Source: Methanomicrobia archaeon
Lineage (GTDB): Archaea; Methanobacteriota_B; Thermococci; Methanofastidiosales; NM3
NCBI GenBank assembly: GCA_030603445.1
Contig: JAUVXU010000009.1
Location: forward strand, 1-64,000
Direction of reading: 5' to 3'
DNA length: 64,000 bases
The notes under the pieces are model-generated. The model was given only the letters and a program-made list of their open reading frames with translations, did not search any database and had not been told where the DNA came from. The translations under genes were made by a program, and so were the position numbers. How positions within the stretch are numbered: position 1 is the first letter of the stretch; each line of letters opens with the position of its first letter. Below are positions 28,062 through 36,208 of the stretch, piece by piece.

Positions 28062-28580
28062 TTATTTTTTATTGTTTCCTTTTACAATTTTGCCTTTTTC
28101 ACTAGGCTTAATTTCAAGTTTAGCTTTGGAAAATTGTCTATTAAACTCATTGCCCTTATAATATCTATCCAGAAACAATGCTAAAGATGAAACCTCCGAA
28201 TGAGGTTGGTTTCCAATCGCCAAATTGTATGTGGCACGTTGGTAAATTTCGGGTGGAACTTTCTCGGCACCCACTATTACGCATATATCACCGCTTATTT
28301 CTCTTATTTCATTGATCTTTTCCTCAAAAGGAATTCCATACATCGTAAGATGAACTATCGTCCCAGAGAAATTAGACAAAAACGATTTCCACCTCTGAAA
28401 CTCAATTGAAAAATCTCCCCCCCAAGATTCAACTACTGATGTGATAGTTTCCTTTATTTTTTGGTCTTCTTCTGAAATAACGATTTTATCGGCTCCAAAG
28501 GCCCTAGCGACCAATGCTACGTGCGTTGTTATACGTTTGTCTCGTTGTGGTCTATGGCCGATTCTCAGAACAGTTATCAT
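28062..28580 (-). CDS. tRNA (cytidine(56)-2'-O)-methyltransferase Trm56
   Basis: This SPOUT-class methyltransferase modifies C56 in the tRNA T-loop and is confined to archaea. RIGHRPQRDKRITTHVALVARAFGA is the N-terminal signature, and VIVGAEKVPPEIY and IGNQPHSEVSSLA form the knotted SAM-binding region. The ATG at 28580 is preferred; a TTG four codons earlier is also in frame. Length is normal for the family. The C-terminus is rich in Lys. Confidence 0.9.
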   Translation of the reverse strand: MITVLRIGHRPQRDKRITTHVALVARAFGADKIVISEEDQKIKETITSVVESWGGDFSIEFQRWKSFLSNFSGTIVHLTMYGIPFEEKINEIREISGDICVIVGAEKVPPEIYQRATYNLAIGNQPHSEVSSLALFLDRYYKGNEFNRQFSKAKLEIKPSEKGKIVKGNNKK

Positions 28581-28641
28581 AAATGTAAACAAAATAATAT
28601 GATATAAAAATTTTGTTATATCTGGTAGAAATAACAGCTCT

Positions 28642-29805
28642 TCAAATAGTATTGGAAATCCAGAAAAAAAGAAGTATGGCGCCCATGGATATGGCTAGTA
28701 TTATAGAACCGATAAAAACAAGGGAAAATCCCCCCGAAGAATATAAAATGCCCATTGCAATAGGGCCAATGCTCTGGCCGATACGAAGTGTGGAAGAATA
28801 AAATGAAGAAATTGCACCCTTTGCTTCAGGGCGTACATAATGCAGTATATATATTTGCAATGCAGGGAGATTTAAACCTTGGCCGGCACCATATATGAAA
28901 ACAGCAACAAGGCCTAACCAGATAGAATCCATAAAAAGCATAATGGTCAGGCCGACACCATATAGCAGAAAACCAGTAATAATGGGCGGCACTAGTCCAA
29001 ATGTTTTAATTATCGCACCTGCCTTAGATGAAAAAATAGCTGTGGATATTGACATGAAAGATAGGATGATTCCAATGGTGAACGCATCAGCACCAAAATC
29101 ATTGCTCAAAAATTGAGTAAAAAAAGTGAGATAAGAACCATATAACAGCACAAAGGTGACAACCCCTGCAAGAAGCGCAATTAACAAGCGTTTTTGCTTG
29201 GCTTCATCGAGGATGTCTGTAAAATATAATTTAAATGACCTCTTCTCAAGAACCTGGGGCGCGTCTAGGAATCTCCACAAAACAAGGCCAATGGGAATTG
29301 CAATGAAAAAAAGATAAAAGGGATACTTCCATCCAAAAACTGCAAGAATGCCGCCTATAAATGGATATGATGCAGTGCCAATAGAGAGAACACTGCCATT
29401 GTATCCCATAACTGTGGCTCGCCTATCACCCTCATATGCATCAGCGATAAGGGCAAGAGAAAGCGTTGATAGTCCAGCTGCAGCACACCCTTGGAAAAAG
29501 CGCAATAACAATATGCTAAAAAAAGAATTCACAAAAATAATAAGCCCGCCTGCTGCCCCAAATATAATAAGAGAAGCTATTAACAAGGGTTTTCTTCCTT
29601 TTCTATCAGATATTATACCGATAATGGGGCTAAATATGATGCCAGGAAGTGTAAAAACTGTCACAAGAAAACCCACTTCTGGCACAGATAGCCCAAAAGC
29701 GTCTCTAATGATTGGGAATGCAGGAGAGATGAGGGAGACCCCAATAACGCCCATAAGCGTCACACAAAAGATCATCTGCAGCGTGCTATCTTTATATTCT
29801 CCCAT
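28642..29805 (-). CDS. MFS transporter
   Basis: This is a 12-helix major facilitator transporter of about 387 residues. The motif A loop GIISDRKGRKPLL lies between helices 2 and 3, and the protein resembles proton-driven drug exporters. The start at 29805 follows conserved spacing. It diverges from the TetR gene across about 190 bases but has no clear copy of the TetR operator near its own start. Substrate unknown. Confidence 0.85.
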   Translation of the reverse strand: MGEYKDSTLQMIFCVTLMGVIGVSLISPAFPIIRDAFGLSVPEVGFLVTVFTLPGIIFSPIIGIISDRKGRKPLLIASLIIFGAAGGLIIFVNSFFSILLLRFFQGCAAAGLSTLSLALIADAYEGDRRATVMGYNGSVLSIGTASYPFIGGILAVFGWKYPFYLFFIAIPIGLVLWRFLDAPQVLEKRSFKLYFTDILDEAKQKRLLIALLAGVVTFVLLYGSYLTFFTQFLSNDFGADAFTIGIILSFMSISTAIFSSKAGAIIKTFGLVPPIITGFLLYGVGLTIMLFMDSIWLGLVAVFIYGAGQGLNLPALQIYILHYVRPEAKGAISSFYSSTLRIGQSIGPIAMGILYSSGGFSLVFIGSIILAISMGAILLFFWISNTI

Positions 29806-29960
29806 AAATACCAACTAATATGCTTGTTTTTTTATATAAAAGGCTTATTAGCATCTGTTAAATAAAAATCTAATTTTATGGAAAAAGATGTATTGTCTCA
29901 TATTAATAAATCGCCTGAAATGGACAAGAACCAAAAGATTTATATACTCATTAATTAATT

Positions 29961-29977
29961 TGACTGACAATCAGTCA
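29961..29977 (+). promoter_or_regulatory. Operator palindrome for the adjacent TetR regulator
   Basis: A perfect inverted repeat, TGACTGA-CAA-TCAGTCA, lies 20 bases upstream of the tetR start. A TATA-like element (TTTATATA) lies about 20 bases before it, so a bound dimer would cover the transcription start. This is the expected arrangement for autorepression of the tetR-ABC operon. Confidence 0.75.
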
Positions 29978-29997
29978 GTAAATGAGATGTAAACAAA

Positions 29998-30681
29998 ATG
30001 AAGAGAATAACAAAGGATCCAGAGGAAAGAAAAAGCGAGATTTTAGATGCTGCGGAGGAATTGTTCATAGAAAAAGGATTCAATAAAACTTCTGTAAATG
30101 AAATAACTCGCAATATGAAAGTGGCGCACGGTCTGTTCTATTACTACTTTAAATCAAAAGAAGATCTCTTAAATGCTATAATTGAGAGATATATGAAATA
30201 TTATGAAACAGAGCTTCGTGCCATATCCGAAGATAAGACTCTTTCGGCATTGGAGAAGTTTGAACGTGTATTTACAAAATCCCTTTATTATAAGAAAGGA
30301 AAAGAAAAGCTTATGGTTTCATTTATTAAAAACAAAGATTTATTGATGGGGGAGAAGTTGCGAAGGGAAGGACTCCAAAAAATCGTCCCTCATTTAACGC
30401 ATATTGTTAAACAGGGAGTAAAGGAAGGCGTTTTTGATACAGATTATCCTAAAGAGGCTGTGGAAGTATACTACATTAGTTCAACACATTTTGAAGAAGC
30501 TTTCATCAAAAATGACCCGGATGATCCCAAAAGAATTCTAAACATAACAATAGATGTGATGGAGCGGCTTTTTGGGACAAAAAAGGGCACATTTGCTAAC
30601 ATGTTTGATAAAATGCAAAAAGATATGCAGGAAATGATTGACACTTTTCAGAATGCGTATGAAGTGGAGGGTATGAAATGA
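29998..30681 (+). CDS. TetR family transcriptional regulator
   Basis: This is a 227-residue repressor with an N-terminal helix-turn-helix: AEELFIEKGFNKTSVNEI followed by HGLFYYYFKSKEDLL, the classic TetR signature. The C-terminal ligand-binding part is not assignable to a known effector. The gene overlaps the ABC ATPase start by four bases (ATGA), so it probably controls its own operon through the palindrome just upstream. Confidence 0.9.
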   Translation: MKRITKDPEERKSEILDAAEELFIEKGFNKTSVNEITRNMKVAHGLFYYYFKSKEDLLNAIIERYMKYYETELRAISEDKTLSALEKFERVFTKSLYYKKGKEKLMVSFIKNKDLLMGEKLRREGLQKIVPHLTHIVKQGVKEGVFDTDYPKEAVEVYYISSTHFEEAFIKNDPDDPKRILNITIDVMERLFGTKKGTFANMFDKMQKDMQEMIDTFQNAYEVEGMK

Positions 30682-31589
30682 AAATAATTGAAGTGGATTC
30701 ACTTACGAAATACTATGAAGAAAGGACAATGTTCAAGAAGAAAAGAAACAGAGGAATTGAAAATATCACATTCGATGTTAATAAAGGAGAGATATTTGGA
30801 TTCCTTGGACCAAATGGGGCAGGAAAAACGACGACGATGCGAATATTGCTTGACCTGTTAAGGCCAACTTCTGGAAAAGCGAAGATATTTGGCAAAGATA
30901 GCGTTGAGGAATCAAAGATTATAAAGGAACAGTTAGGTTACATACCGGGTGATATAAATTTTTACAAGGCAATGACCGGTGGAGAACTTTTAGCATATTA
31001 TGAGCAGTTGTATGGTTTACCTGCTCCACTCAAGGACGAGTTAGTAAAATACTTTGATATACCACTTAATAGAATCGTGAATGGATATTCAAAGGGGATG
31101 AAGCAAAAACTTGCAATAATCCAAGCTTTTATGCATGACCCAGATCTTGTCATCATGGATGAACCAACAACCGGGCTTGATCCATTAGTGCAGCAGAAGT
31201 TCTATGATTTTCTTATTTCTCAAAAGAAGCGTGGAAAAACAATATTTCTTTCAACCCACATATTAGCTGAAGCGCAAAAAGTTTGCGATCGTGTTGCCAT
31301 TATAAGAAATGGCAAGATAGTTGCTATTGAAAATGTAGCAGAGATACTGGCAAGAAGTGGAAAGATAATCAAAGTAAGGTTCAAAGAAGCAGTCACAATA
31401 GATGATCTAAAGACAAATGACGTTAGGGGCATAATAGAGGAAGACGGCACATTTACAATTCATGTATATGGTGACATAAACTCAACATTAAAAAAGATAT
31501 CATCGCATCCTGTTGAGGACATTAAGATTGGAGAATCAACGTTAGAAGACATATTTATTACATTTTACAATGGTGAGAGAAATGATTGA
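30678..31589 (+). CDS. ABC exporter ATPase subunit
   Basis: This is a 303-residue ABC ATPase of the multidrug/antibiotic export class. Walker A is GPNGAGKTTT, the signature region reads YSKGMKQKL (SKGMKQ in place of SGGQ, common in this class), Walker B is LVIMDEP, and the switch His lies in FLSTHIL. The extra C-terminal 80 residues are typical of two-component exporters. It is translated with the upstream TetR gene and the downstream permease. Substrate unknown. Confidence 0.9.
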   Translation: MKIIEVDSLTKYYEERTMFKKKRNRGIENITFDVNKGEIFGFLGPNGAGKTTTMRILLDLLRPTSGKAKIFGKDSVEESKIIKEQLGYIPGDINFYKAMTGGELLAYYEQLYGLPAPLKDELVKYFDIPLNRIVNGYSKGMKQKLAIIQAFMHDPDLVIMDEPTTGLDPLVQQKFYDFLISQKKRGKTIFLSTHILAEAQKVCDRVAIIRNGKIVAIENVAEILARSGKIIKVRFKEAVTIDDLKTNDVRGIIEEDGTFTIHVYGDINSTLKKISSHPVEDIKIGESTLEDIFITFYNGERND

Positions 31590-32379
31590 AATTAGTATCA
31601 GGACATTTAATGAAAGACGGAACGGATTGTTTGTGTTTTCATTGTTCATGTTCCTTTTTGGAGTAATTATAGTGGCGATGTTTGATTCGGTCATACAAAG
31701 CTTTGATCTAGATGAATATCTAAGGCAGTTTCCGGAAATTTTCGGTGAAATGTTCGGAAAATCAGTAATTAGCATGGGGGAGTTTGGCGGATTCATTACA
31801 ATGGAATATTTCCAGTGGTCATGGTATCTTATCATCCCTATATACTTTGCATTGTACTGCTCAAGCTTCATTGCAGGCGAGGTCGAAAGCAAGACTGTAG
31901 ACATACTGTTTGCTTATCCTATCAAGCGCTATGCAATTGTGGTTGGAAAATACCTCTCAGTAACAGCATCCATAATACTTCTAAATGTTGTAGCGCTTGC
32001 TGCGATATATATCGGGATAATTTGGAAAGGCATTGATTATGATATATACTGGGTGGTATGCGCATGTGTACAGGCAGCACCATTTCTCTTTGCGTTTGCT
32101 GCTCTATTTACTTTAATATCTGTGCTTGAAAGCGAGTCCCGCAAGGCGGCCACATACTCGATGTGCATAGTATTTGTCATGTTCATGCTTGATACTCTTT
32201 CTGCCTTGTCGGATAAGCTAAATACGCTTTCCTACTTAAGTTTCATGAAGTACTATGACCCGGGGAAGATCCTTTCGCAAAATATTGTATCATGGGGCAA
32301 TACTGCGGCACTTCTTGTCGTAACGATTGCATTACTGGGATTATCGATTTATGTATTCCAGAAAAAGGATATTTTGTAA
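31582..32379 (+). CDS. ABC-2 type permease subunit
   Basis: This is a membrane permease of about 265 residues with six hydrophobic helices, matching ABC-2 exporters. The segment CSSFIAGEVESKTVDILFAYPI is the typical coupling region after the second helix. The ATG at 31582 is preferred because GGTGAG lies just upstream; an in-frame ATG at 31570 lies further inside the ATPase gene. With the ATPase it should form a dimeric exporter controlled by TetR. Confidence 0.85.
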   Translation: MIEISIRTFNERRNGLFVFSLFMFLFGVIIVAMFDSVIQSFDLDEYLRQFPEIFGEMFGKSVISMGEFGGFITMEYFQWSWYLIIPIYFALYCSSFIAGEVESKTVDILFAYPIKRYAIVVGKYLSVTASIILLNVVALAAIYIGIIWKGIDYDIYWVVCACVQAAPFLFAFAALFTLISVLESESRKAATYSMCIVFVMFMLDTLSALSDKLNTLSYLSFMKYYDPGKILSQNIVSWGNTAALLVVTIALLGLSIYVFQKKDIL

Positions 32380-32456
32380 GGAGAATTTTCTCCTGTTTGT
32401 TTTTATCATAGCAAAGTTTAAAAGATTGGGCGCTCCTACACTAAAACGTGCGTGGA

Positions 32457-32660
32457 ATGGCCATGATAAGAATTTCGGAAGAGTATTGCAAAGGGTGTGG
32501 ATATTGCGTGTTTGCATGCCCAACTGATGCACTAAAAATATCAAATAAGATCAACTTCCGCGGGGTATCAATCCCCCTAATAGATGAGAAGGCATGCAAG
32601 ATGTGCCGGCTTTGCGAGATGATTTGCCCTGATTTTGCTATTGTTGTGGAGGAAGAGTAA
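32457..32660 (+). CDS. korD: 2-oxoacid:ferredoxin oxidoreductase, ferredoxin subunit KorD
   Basis: This is a small ferredoxin of about 67 residues with two 4Fe-4S motifs, CKGCGYCVFACP and CKMCRLCEMICP. It passes electrons from the catalytic subunits to free ferredoxin. It is the first gene of a D-A-B-C set, the order typical of 2-oxoglutarate-type enzymes. The start could be ATG 32457 or ATG 32463. Its stop overlaps the korA start region. Confidence 0.88.
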   Translation: MAMIRISEEYCKGCGYCVFACPTDALKISNKINFRGVSIPLIDEKACKMCRLCEMICPDFAIVVEEE

Positions 32661-33808
32661 TGGATATTAATACTATTCTGGGGCCAAGGGAACAGTTTAT
32701 ACAAGGGGACACGGCATGCGTGTATGGGGCACTGCTTGCAGGGTGCAGCTTTTTTGCAGGGTATCCCATAACACCGGCAACAGAGATTTCTGAAGGGATG
32801 TCACGGCTTCTACCAAAAATAGGTGGCACATACATTCAGATGGAGGATGAGATAGCATCCCTTGGCGCAATTATAGGGGCTTCGTGGACTGGAAAAAAGA
32901 CCATGACAGCAACTTCTGGACCTGGATTTTCACTTATGCAGGAAAATTTAGGATATGCACTAATGACGGAGACTCCCTGCGTTATAGTTAATGTGCAACG
33001 TGGAGGCCCATCAACAGGACAACCCACGCGTGCATCCCAGGGAGATGTTATGCAAGCACGTTATGGTAGCCATGGCGACTATGAAATAATAGTGCTATCT
33101 CCTTCAAGTGTTCAGGAAATGTTAGATCTTACCATACGCGCATTTAATCTTTCAGAAAAGTATCGCGTTCCAGTGATATTACTTGCTGATGAGTCTATAG
33201 GGCATATGAGGGAGAAGATAACAATCCCCGAACACACTTTAATAATTAATAGGACTTTGGTTGATATTGATTATACAGAATATAAACCGTTTAGGGCGGG
33301 ATATCTGCATGCAACAAAAATCCCGGAATTCGACACATTTGGTTCAAAGTATAATACCTACGTCACCGGCCTTACACATAACAAAGATGGTTTTCCAGTA
33401 ACAGGTGACTGGAAGGTGCATAGTGACCTAATAAAAAGATTATCTCGCAAGATAACCGACAACATCGATGATATCTGTGAGATGGATTGTCGTTTCCTAA
33501 ATTATGCAGAGAGCGTCATTATTTCATATGGGATCTCTGCGCGTCCAGCACTATCTGCTGTTGAGATGGCCCGGACTATGGAAAAAAATGTTGCATACAT
33601 AAATCTTAAAACCATTTGGCCTTTCAATTATGAGTTTATATCCGAGGTATCTAAACAAGTAGATAAGATCGTGGTAGTTGAGATGAACATGGGGCAAATC
33701 TACCATTGTGTGAAAGAGGCTGTCGAAGGCAGATGCGATGTTGAGCTTGTATCTTCTTTGGGGGGCAGAGTTCCAACACCAAAAGACATACTAGAGGTGT
33801 TGAAATGA
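32660..33808 (+). CDS. korA: 2-oxoacid:ferredoxin oxidoreductase, alpha subunit KorA
   Basis: KorA provides the substrate and pyrimidine side of the thiamine diphosphate enzyme that oxidises 2-oxoacids with CoA. Features are GCSFFAGYPITPATEI, MEDEIASLGAIIGASW, ATSGPGFSLMQE and QRGGPSTGQPTR, all family hallmarks. The length of 382 residues is normal. In methanogens the enzyme generally runs in the reductive direction to make 2-oxoglutarate; that is family knowledge. Gene order favours 2-oxoglutarate over pyruvate as substrate. Confidence 0.9.
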   Translation: MDINTILGPREQFIQGDTACVYGALLAGCSFFAGYPITPATEISEGMSRLLPKIGGTYIQMEDEIASLGAIIGASWTGKKTMTATSGPGFSLMQENLGYALMTETPCVIVNVQRGGPSTGQPTRASQGDVMQARYGSHGDYEIIVLSPSSVQEMLDLTIRAFNLSEKYRVPVILLADESIGHMREKITIPEHTLIINRTLVDIDYTEYKPFRAGYLHATKIPEFDTFGSKYNTYVTGLTHNKDGFPVTGDWKVHSDLIKRLSRKITDNIDDICEMDCRFLNYAESVIISYGISARPALSAVEMARTMEKNVAYINLKTIWPFNYEFISEVSKQVDKIVVVEMNMGQIYHCVKEAVEGRCDVELVSSLGGRVPTPKDILEVLK

Positions 33809-34611
33809 TATCAAACAAGGAGTTGCATGATAAATACATAAAAAAAGCCATGATGCCTTCAATATTATGTGCTGGTTGTGGCAATGGGACGGTCCTAAAT
33901 GCAACATTGCGCGCTATTGATGTCCTCGATATGGATTTGGATAATATGGTGTTTGTTTCTGGAATCGGGTGTTCCTCTAGATTAAATGCGTATATCAATG
34001 CAGATGCGCTGCATGCCACACATGGGAGGGCGCTAGCATTTGCCACAGGTATAAAGGCAGGTAATCCTAAACTTGACGTGGTGGTGTTCACTGGAGACGG
34101 GGATTGCGCAGGCATTGGGGGCAATCACTTTATCCATGCAATTAGAAGAAACATTGGCTTAACGGTAATTGCAATAAACAACTACACATATGGGATGACC
34201 GGAGGACAGATGTCGCCGACAACACCTCAAAAATCCATTTCCACTACCTCCCCTTATGGTGCTATTGATCATCCTTTCGATCTTGCCGAGCTTGCAAAGG
34301 CTGCAGGCGCCCCTTATGTTGCGCGTTGGACTATAGCACACCCATTACAATTACAGCGAGCTATAAAAAAAGGATTGAAAAACAATGGTTTCTCCTTTAT
34401 TGAAGTGCTTTCTCCATGTCCTACATCTTTTTGGAGAAGAAACAAGGTCAGGAATTTTGAAACAATATATAATTGGTATAAGGAAAACACAGTCACTATC
34501 AAAAAAGCAAAAGAACACCCTGATAAGATCCCTATAGGGGAACTTAAGAACATCGATAAGGATGAATGGACCGATTTGTGGAAATCTCTTGTAAGTGAGG
34601 TGAGAATCTGA
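33805..34611 (+). CDS. korB: 2-oxoacid:ferredoxin oxidoreductase, beta subunit KorB
   Basis: KorB binds thiamine diphosphate. CAGCGNG near the N-terminus, GDGDCAGIGGNHFIHAIRRN and NNYTYGMTGGQMSPTTP are the cofactor-binding blocks. Its ATGA overlap with korA shows translational coupling. At 268 residues it is the size expected for a separate beta subunit. Confidence 0.91.
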   Translation: MISNKELHDKYIKKAMMPSILCAGCGNGTVLNATLRAIDVLDMDLDNMVFVSGIGCSSRLNAYINADALHATHGRALAFATGIKAGNPKLDVVVFTGDGDCAGIGGNHFIHAIRRNIGLTVIAINNYTYGMTGGQMSPTTPQKSISTTSPYGAIDHPFDLAELAKAAGAPYVARWTIAHPLQLQRAIKKGLKNNGFSFIEVLSPCPTSFWRRNKVRNFETIYNWYKENTVTIKKAKEHPDKIPIGELKNIDKDEWTDLWKSLVSEVRI

Positions 34612-35141
34612 GAGAGGAGATTCGAATTGTAGGCAATGGGGGCCAAGGAATCATCCTGGCAGGAGTAGTGCTTGGCAAAGCTGCTACAATCTACAATGGA
34701 TTGATGGCCACACAGACACAGTCTTACGGCCCCGAGGCCCGCGGCGGTGCATCAAAAACAGAAGTTATACTTTCTGATGAGGAAATAAACTATCCTTTTA
34801 TCGGCATGGCAGATGTTCTTGTATCACTTTCTCAGACATCATATACCAAATACATCCATGAGGTAAAAAAAGAAGGCATTATGTTAGTAGATACAGACCT
34901 TGTGTTGCATCATGCAAATAAGTGCATTGAGATCCCTGCAACTAAAATAGCTATCGAATTGGGGTCTGTAATGATAGCAAACATGGTAATGCTTGGTGCA
35001 TTGTCATCCCTTACAGAACTTGTGACTTTAGAAGCCTTAACCAAGGCCGTGAAAAGTTCTGTGCCCCCCATGTACTTCGATATGAATGTAGCAGCACTTA
35101 AGCGAGGGCAAGAATTTGTCGGTGCTATTGAAAAAGATTAG
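34608..35141 (+). CDS. korC: 2-oxoacid:ferredoxin oxidoreductase, gamma subunit KorC (non-standard start)
   Basis: KorC is the gamma subunit. The first usual start codon in frame is GTG at 34668, but that would remove the conserved glycine loop VGNGGQGIILAG, which is plainly encoded from about 34626. The frame is open upstream only to a stop at 34596-34598, and no ATG, GTG or TTG exists in that stretch. CTG at 34608, overlapping the korB stop and preceded by GGTGAG, is the best candidate; ATT codons at 34620 or 34626 are alternatives. QSYGPEARGGASKTEV further on is a family hallmark. Confidence 0.8.
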   Translation: MREEIRIVGNGGQGIILAGVVLGKAATIYNGLMATQTQSYGPEARGGASKTEVILSDEEINYPFIGMADVLVSLSQTSYTKYIHEVKKEGIMLVDTDLVLHHANKCIEIPATKIAIELGSVMIANMVMLGALSSLTELVTLEALTKAVKSSVPPMYFDMNVAALKRGQEFVGAIEKD

Positions 35142-35142
35142 G

Positions 35143-35598
35143 GTGGCGAGATACATAGGGCAAGAAGAATGCAAGATATATTTTGATTCCCAAGATGATT
35201 TAAGCGATAAGGACATCAAACGCATACTAAAATATAAAACGATAGCAATAGTGGGGCTTTCTACAAATACAGAAAAAGCATCAAATAACGTCGCGCGCTA
35301 TATGATTGATAAAGGTTATGATGTCATACCCATAAATCCAAATCATGACACCATACTGGGAATTCCTTGCTACAACTCTCTAAAAGAACTGCCTAGAAAA
35401 GTGGATATAGTGAACATCTTCAGAAGGCCCAACGAGGTTGGCCCAGTTGTGGATGAAGCTATAGCTGTGAAGGCAAAGGCCGTATGGCTACAGCTGCAAA
35501 TCGTAAACTTTGAAGCTTATAACAAAGCCCGCGGTGCCGGGCTTGACGTTGTCATGAATCGATGCATAAAGGTAGAACACAGCCGTCTCTTTGACTAA
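35143..35598 (+). CDS. CoA-binding domain protein
   Basis: This is a protein of about 151 residues with a Rossmann CoA-binding domain: TIAIVGLSTNTEKASNNVARYMIDKGYDVIPINPN, then VDIVNIFRRPNEV and AVWLQLQIVN. This matches the YccU-like CoA-binding family. GTG at 35143, two bases after the korC stop, is taken as start; the frame is open earlier but inside korC. Its position after the oxidoreductase genes fits a CoA-linked role, but no reaction is known. Confidence 0.8.
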   Translation: MARYIGQEECKIYFDSQDDLSDKDIKRILKYKTIAIVGLSTNTEKASNNVARYMIDKGYDVIPINPNHDTILGIPCYNSLKELPRKVDIVNIFRRPNEVGPVVDEAIAVKAKAVWLQLQIVNFEAYNKARGAGLDVVMNRCIKVEHSRLFD

Positions 35599-35629
35599 GC
35601 AATATAAGGCCATATTTATAAAATAGGAT

Positions 35630-36199
35630 TTATTCTAATTCTATACGGCCCTTATCCATACTTTTTATCCTAACAAGAGAGAAGATTGGCACCCCTGGGC
35701 GCTCGAATCTCTTCCTCCCGTTTAAGAATGTTTTTTCTATCACAGTTCCAATACCAACAAGTGTTGCTCCTGCCTGATCAACTATGTCGCACATAGCCTT
35801 TGTAGCATATCCTTCTGAAATAAAATCATCGATTATAAGGACCCGATCCTTAGAAGTCAGATAAGCTTTTTTTACCATTATCTCTAATGTCTGTTCAGTT
35901 GTTGCGGATCTTGCAATACCCTTGTAAACATCATTTCCCATTGTCAAAGGTTTAGTTTTACGTGCATATATGATGGGAATTGAAAGTTTCATTCCAGTTG
36001 CCAAAGCAGGAGGTATGCCACTTGCTTCTGCAGTAAGTATCTTAGTTGCCTTCATATCTTTGAAAAGCTCAAAGAATTCGTCCCCTATTTCGTCCATCAT
36101 TTTTGAGTCAATCTGGTGATTGAGAAAAGAGTTCACGACAATTATCTTTTCAGATAGAACAGTTGCCTCGTTAAGTATCTTTCTCTTTAGCGATTCCAT
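35630..36199 (-). CDS. xpt: Xanthine phosphoribosyltransferase (bacterial Xpt type)
   Basis: This enzyme makes XMP from xanthine and PRPP. The protein resembles Bacillus-type Xpt along its length: MESLKRKILNEATVLSEKIIVVNSFLNHQID at the N-terminus, ASGIPPALATGMKL, YARKTK, and the PRPP loop VLIIDDFISEGYA. VIEKTFLNGRKRFE near the C-terminus is also shared. XMP is the substrate of GMP synthase, encoded directly upstream, so the pair forms a short xanthine-to-GMP salvage route. A hypoxanthine or guanine specificity cannot be ruled out by sequence alone. Confidence 0.82.
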   Translation of the reverse strand: MESLKRKILNEATVLSEKIIVVNSFLNHQIDSKMMDEIGDEFFELFKDMKATKILTAEASGIPPALATGMKLSIPIIYARKTKPLTMGNDVYKGIARSATTEQTLEIMVKKAYLTSKDRVLIIDDFISEGYATKAMCDIVDQAGATLVGIGTVIEKTFLNGRKRFERPGVPIFSLVRIKSMDKGRIELE

Positions 36200-36208
36200 A
36201 TCGACAAC

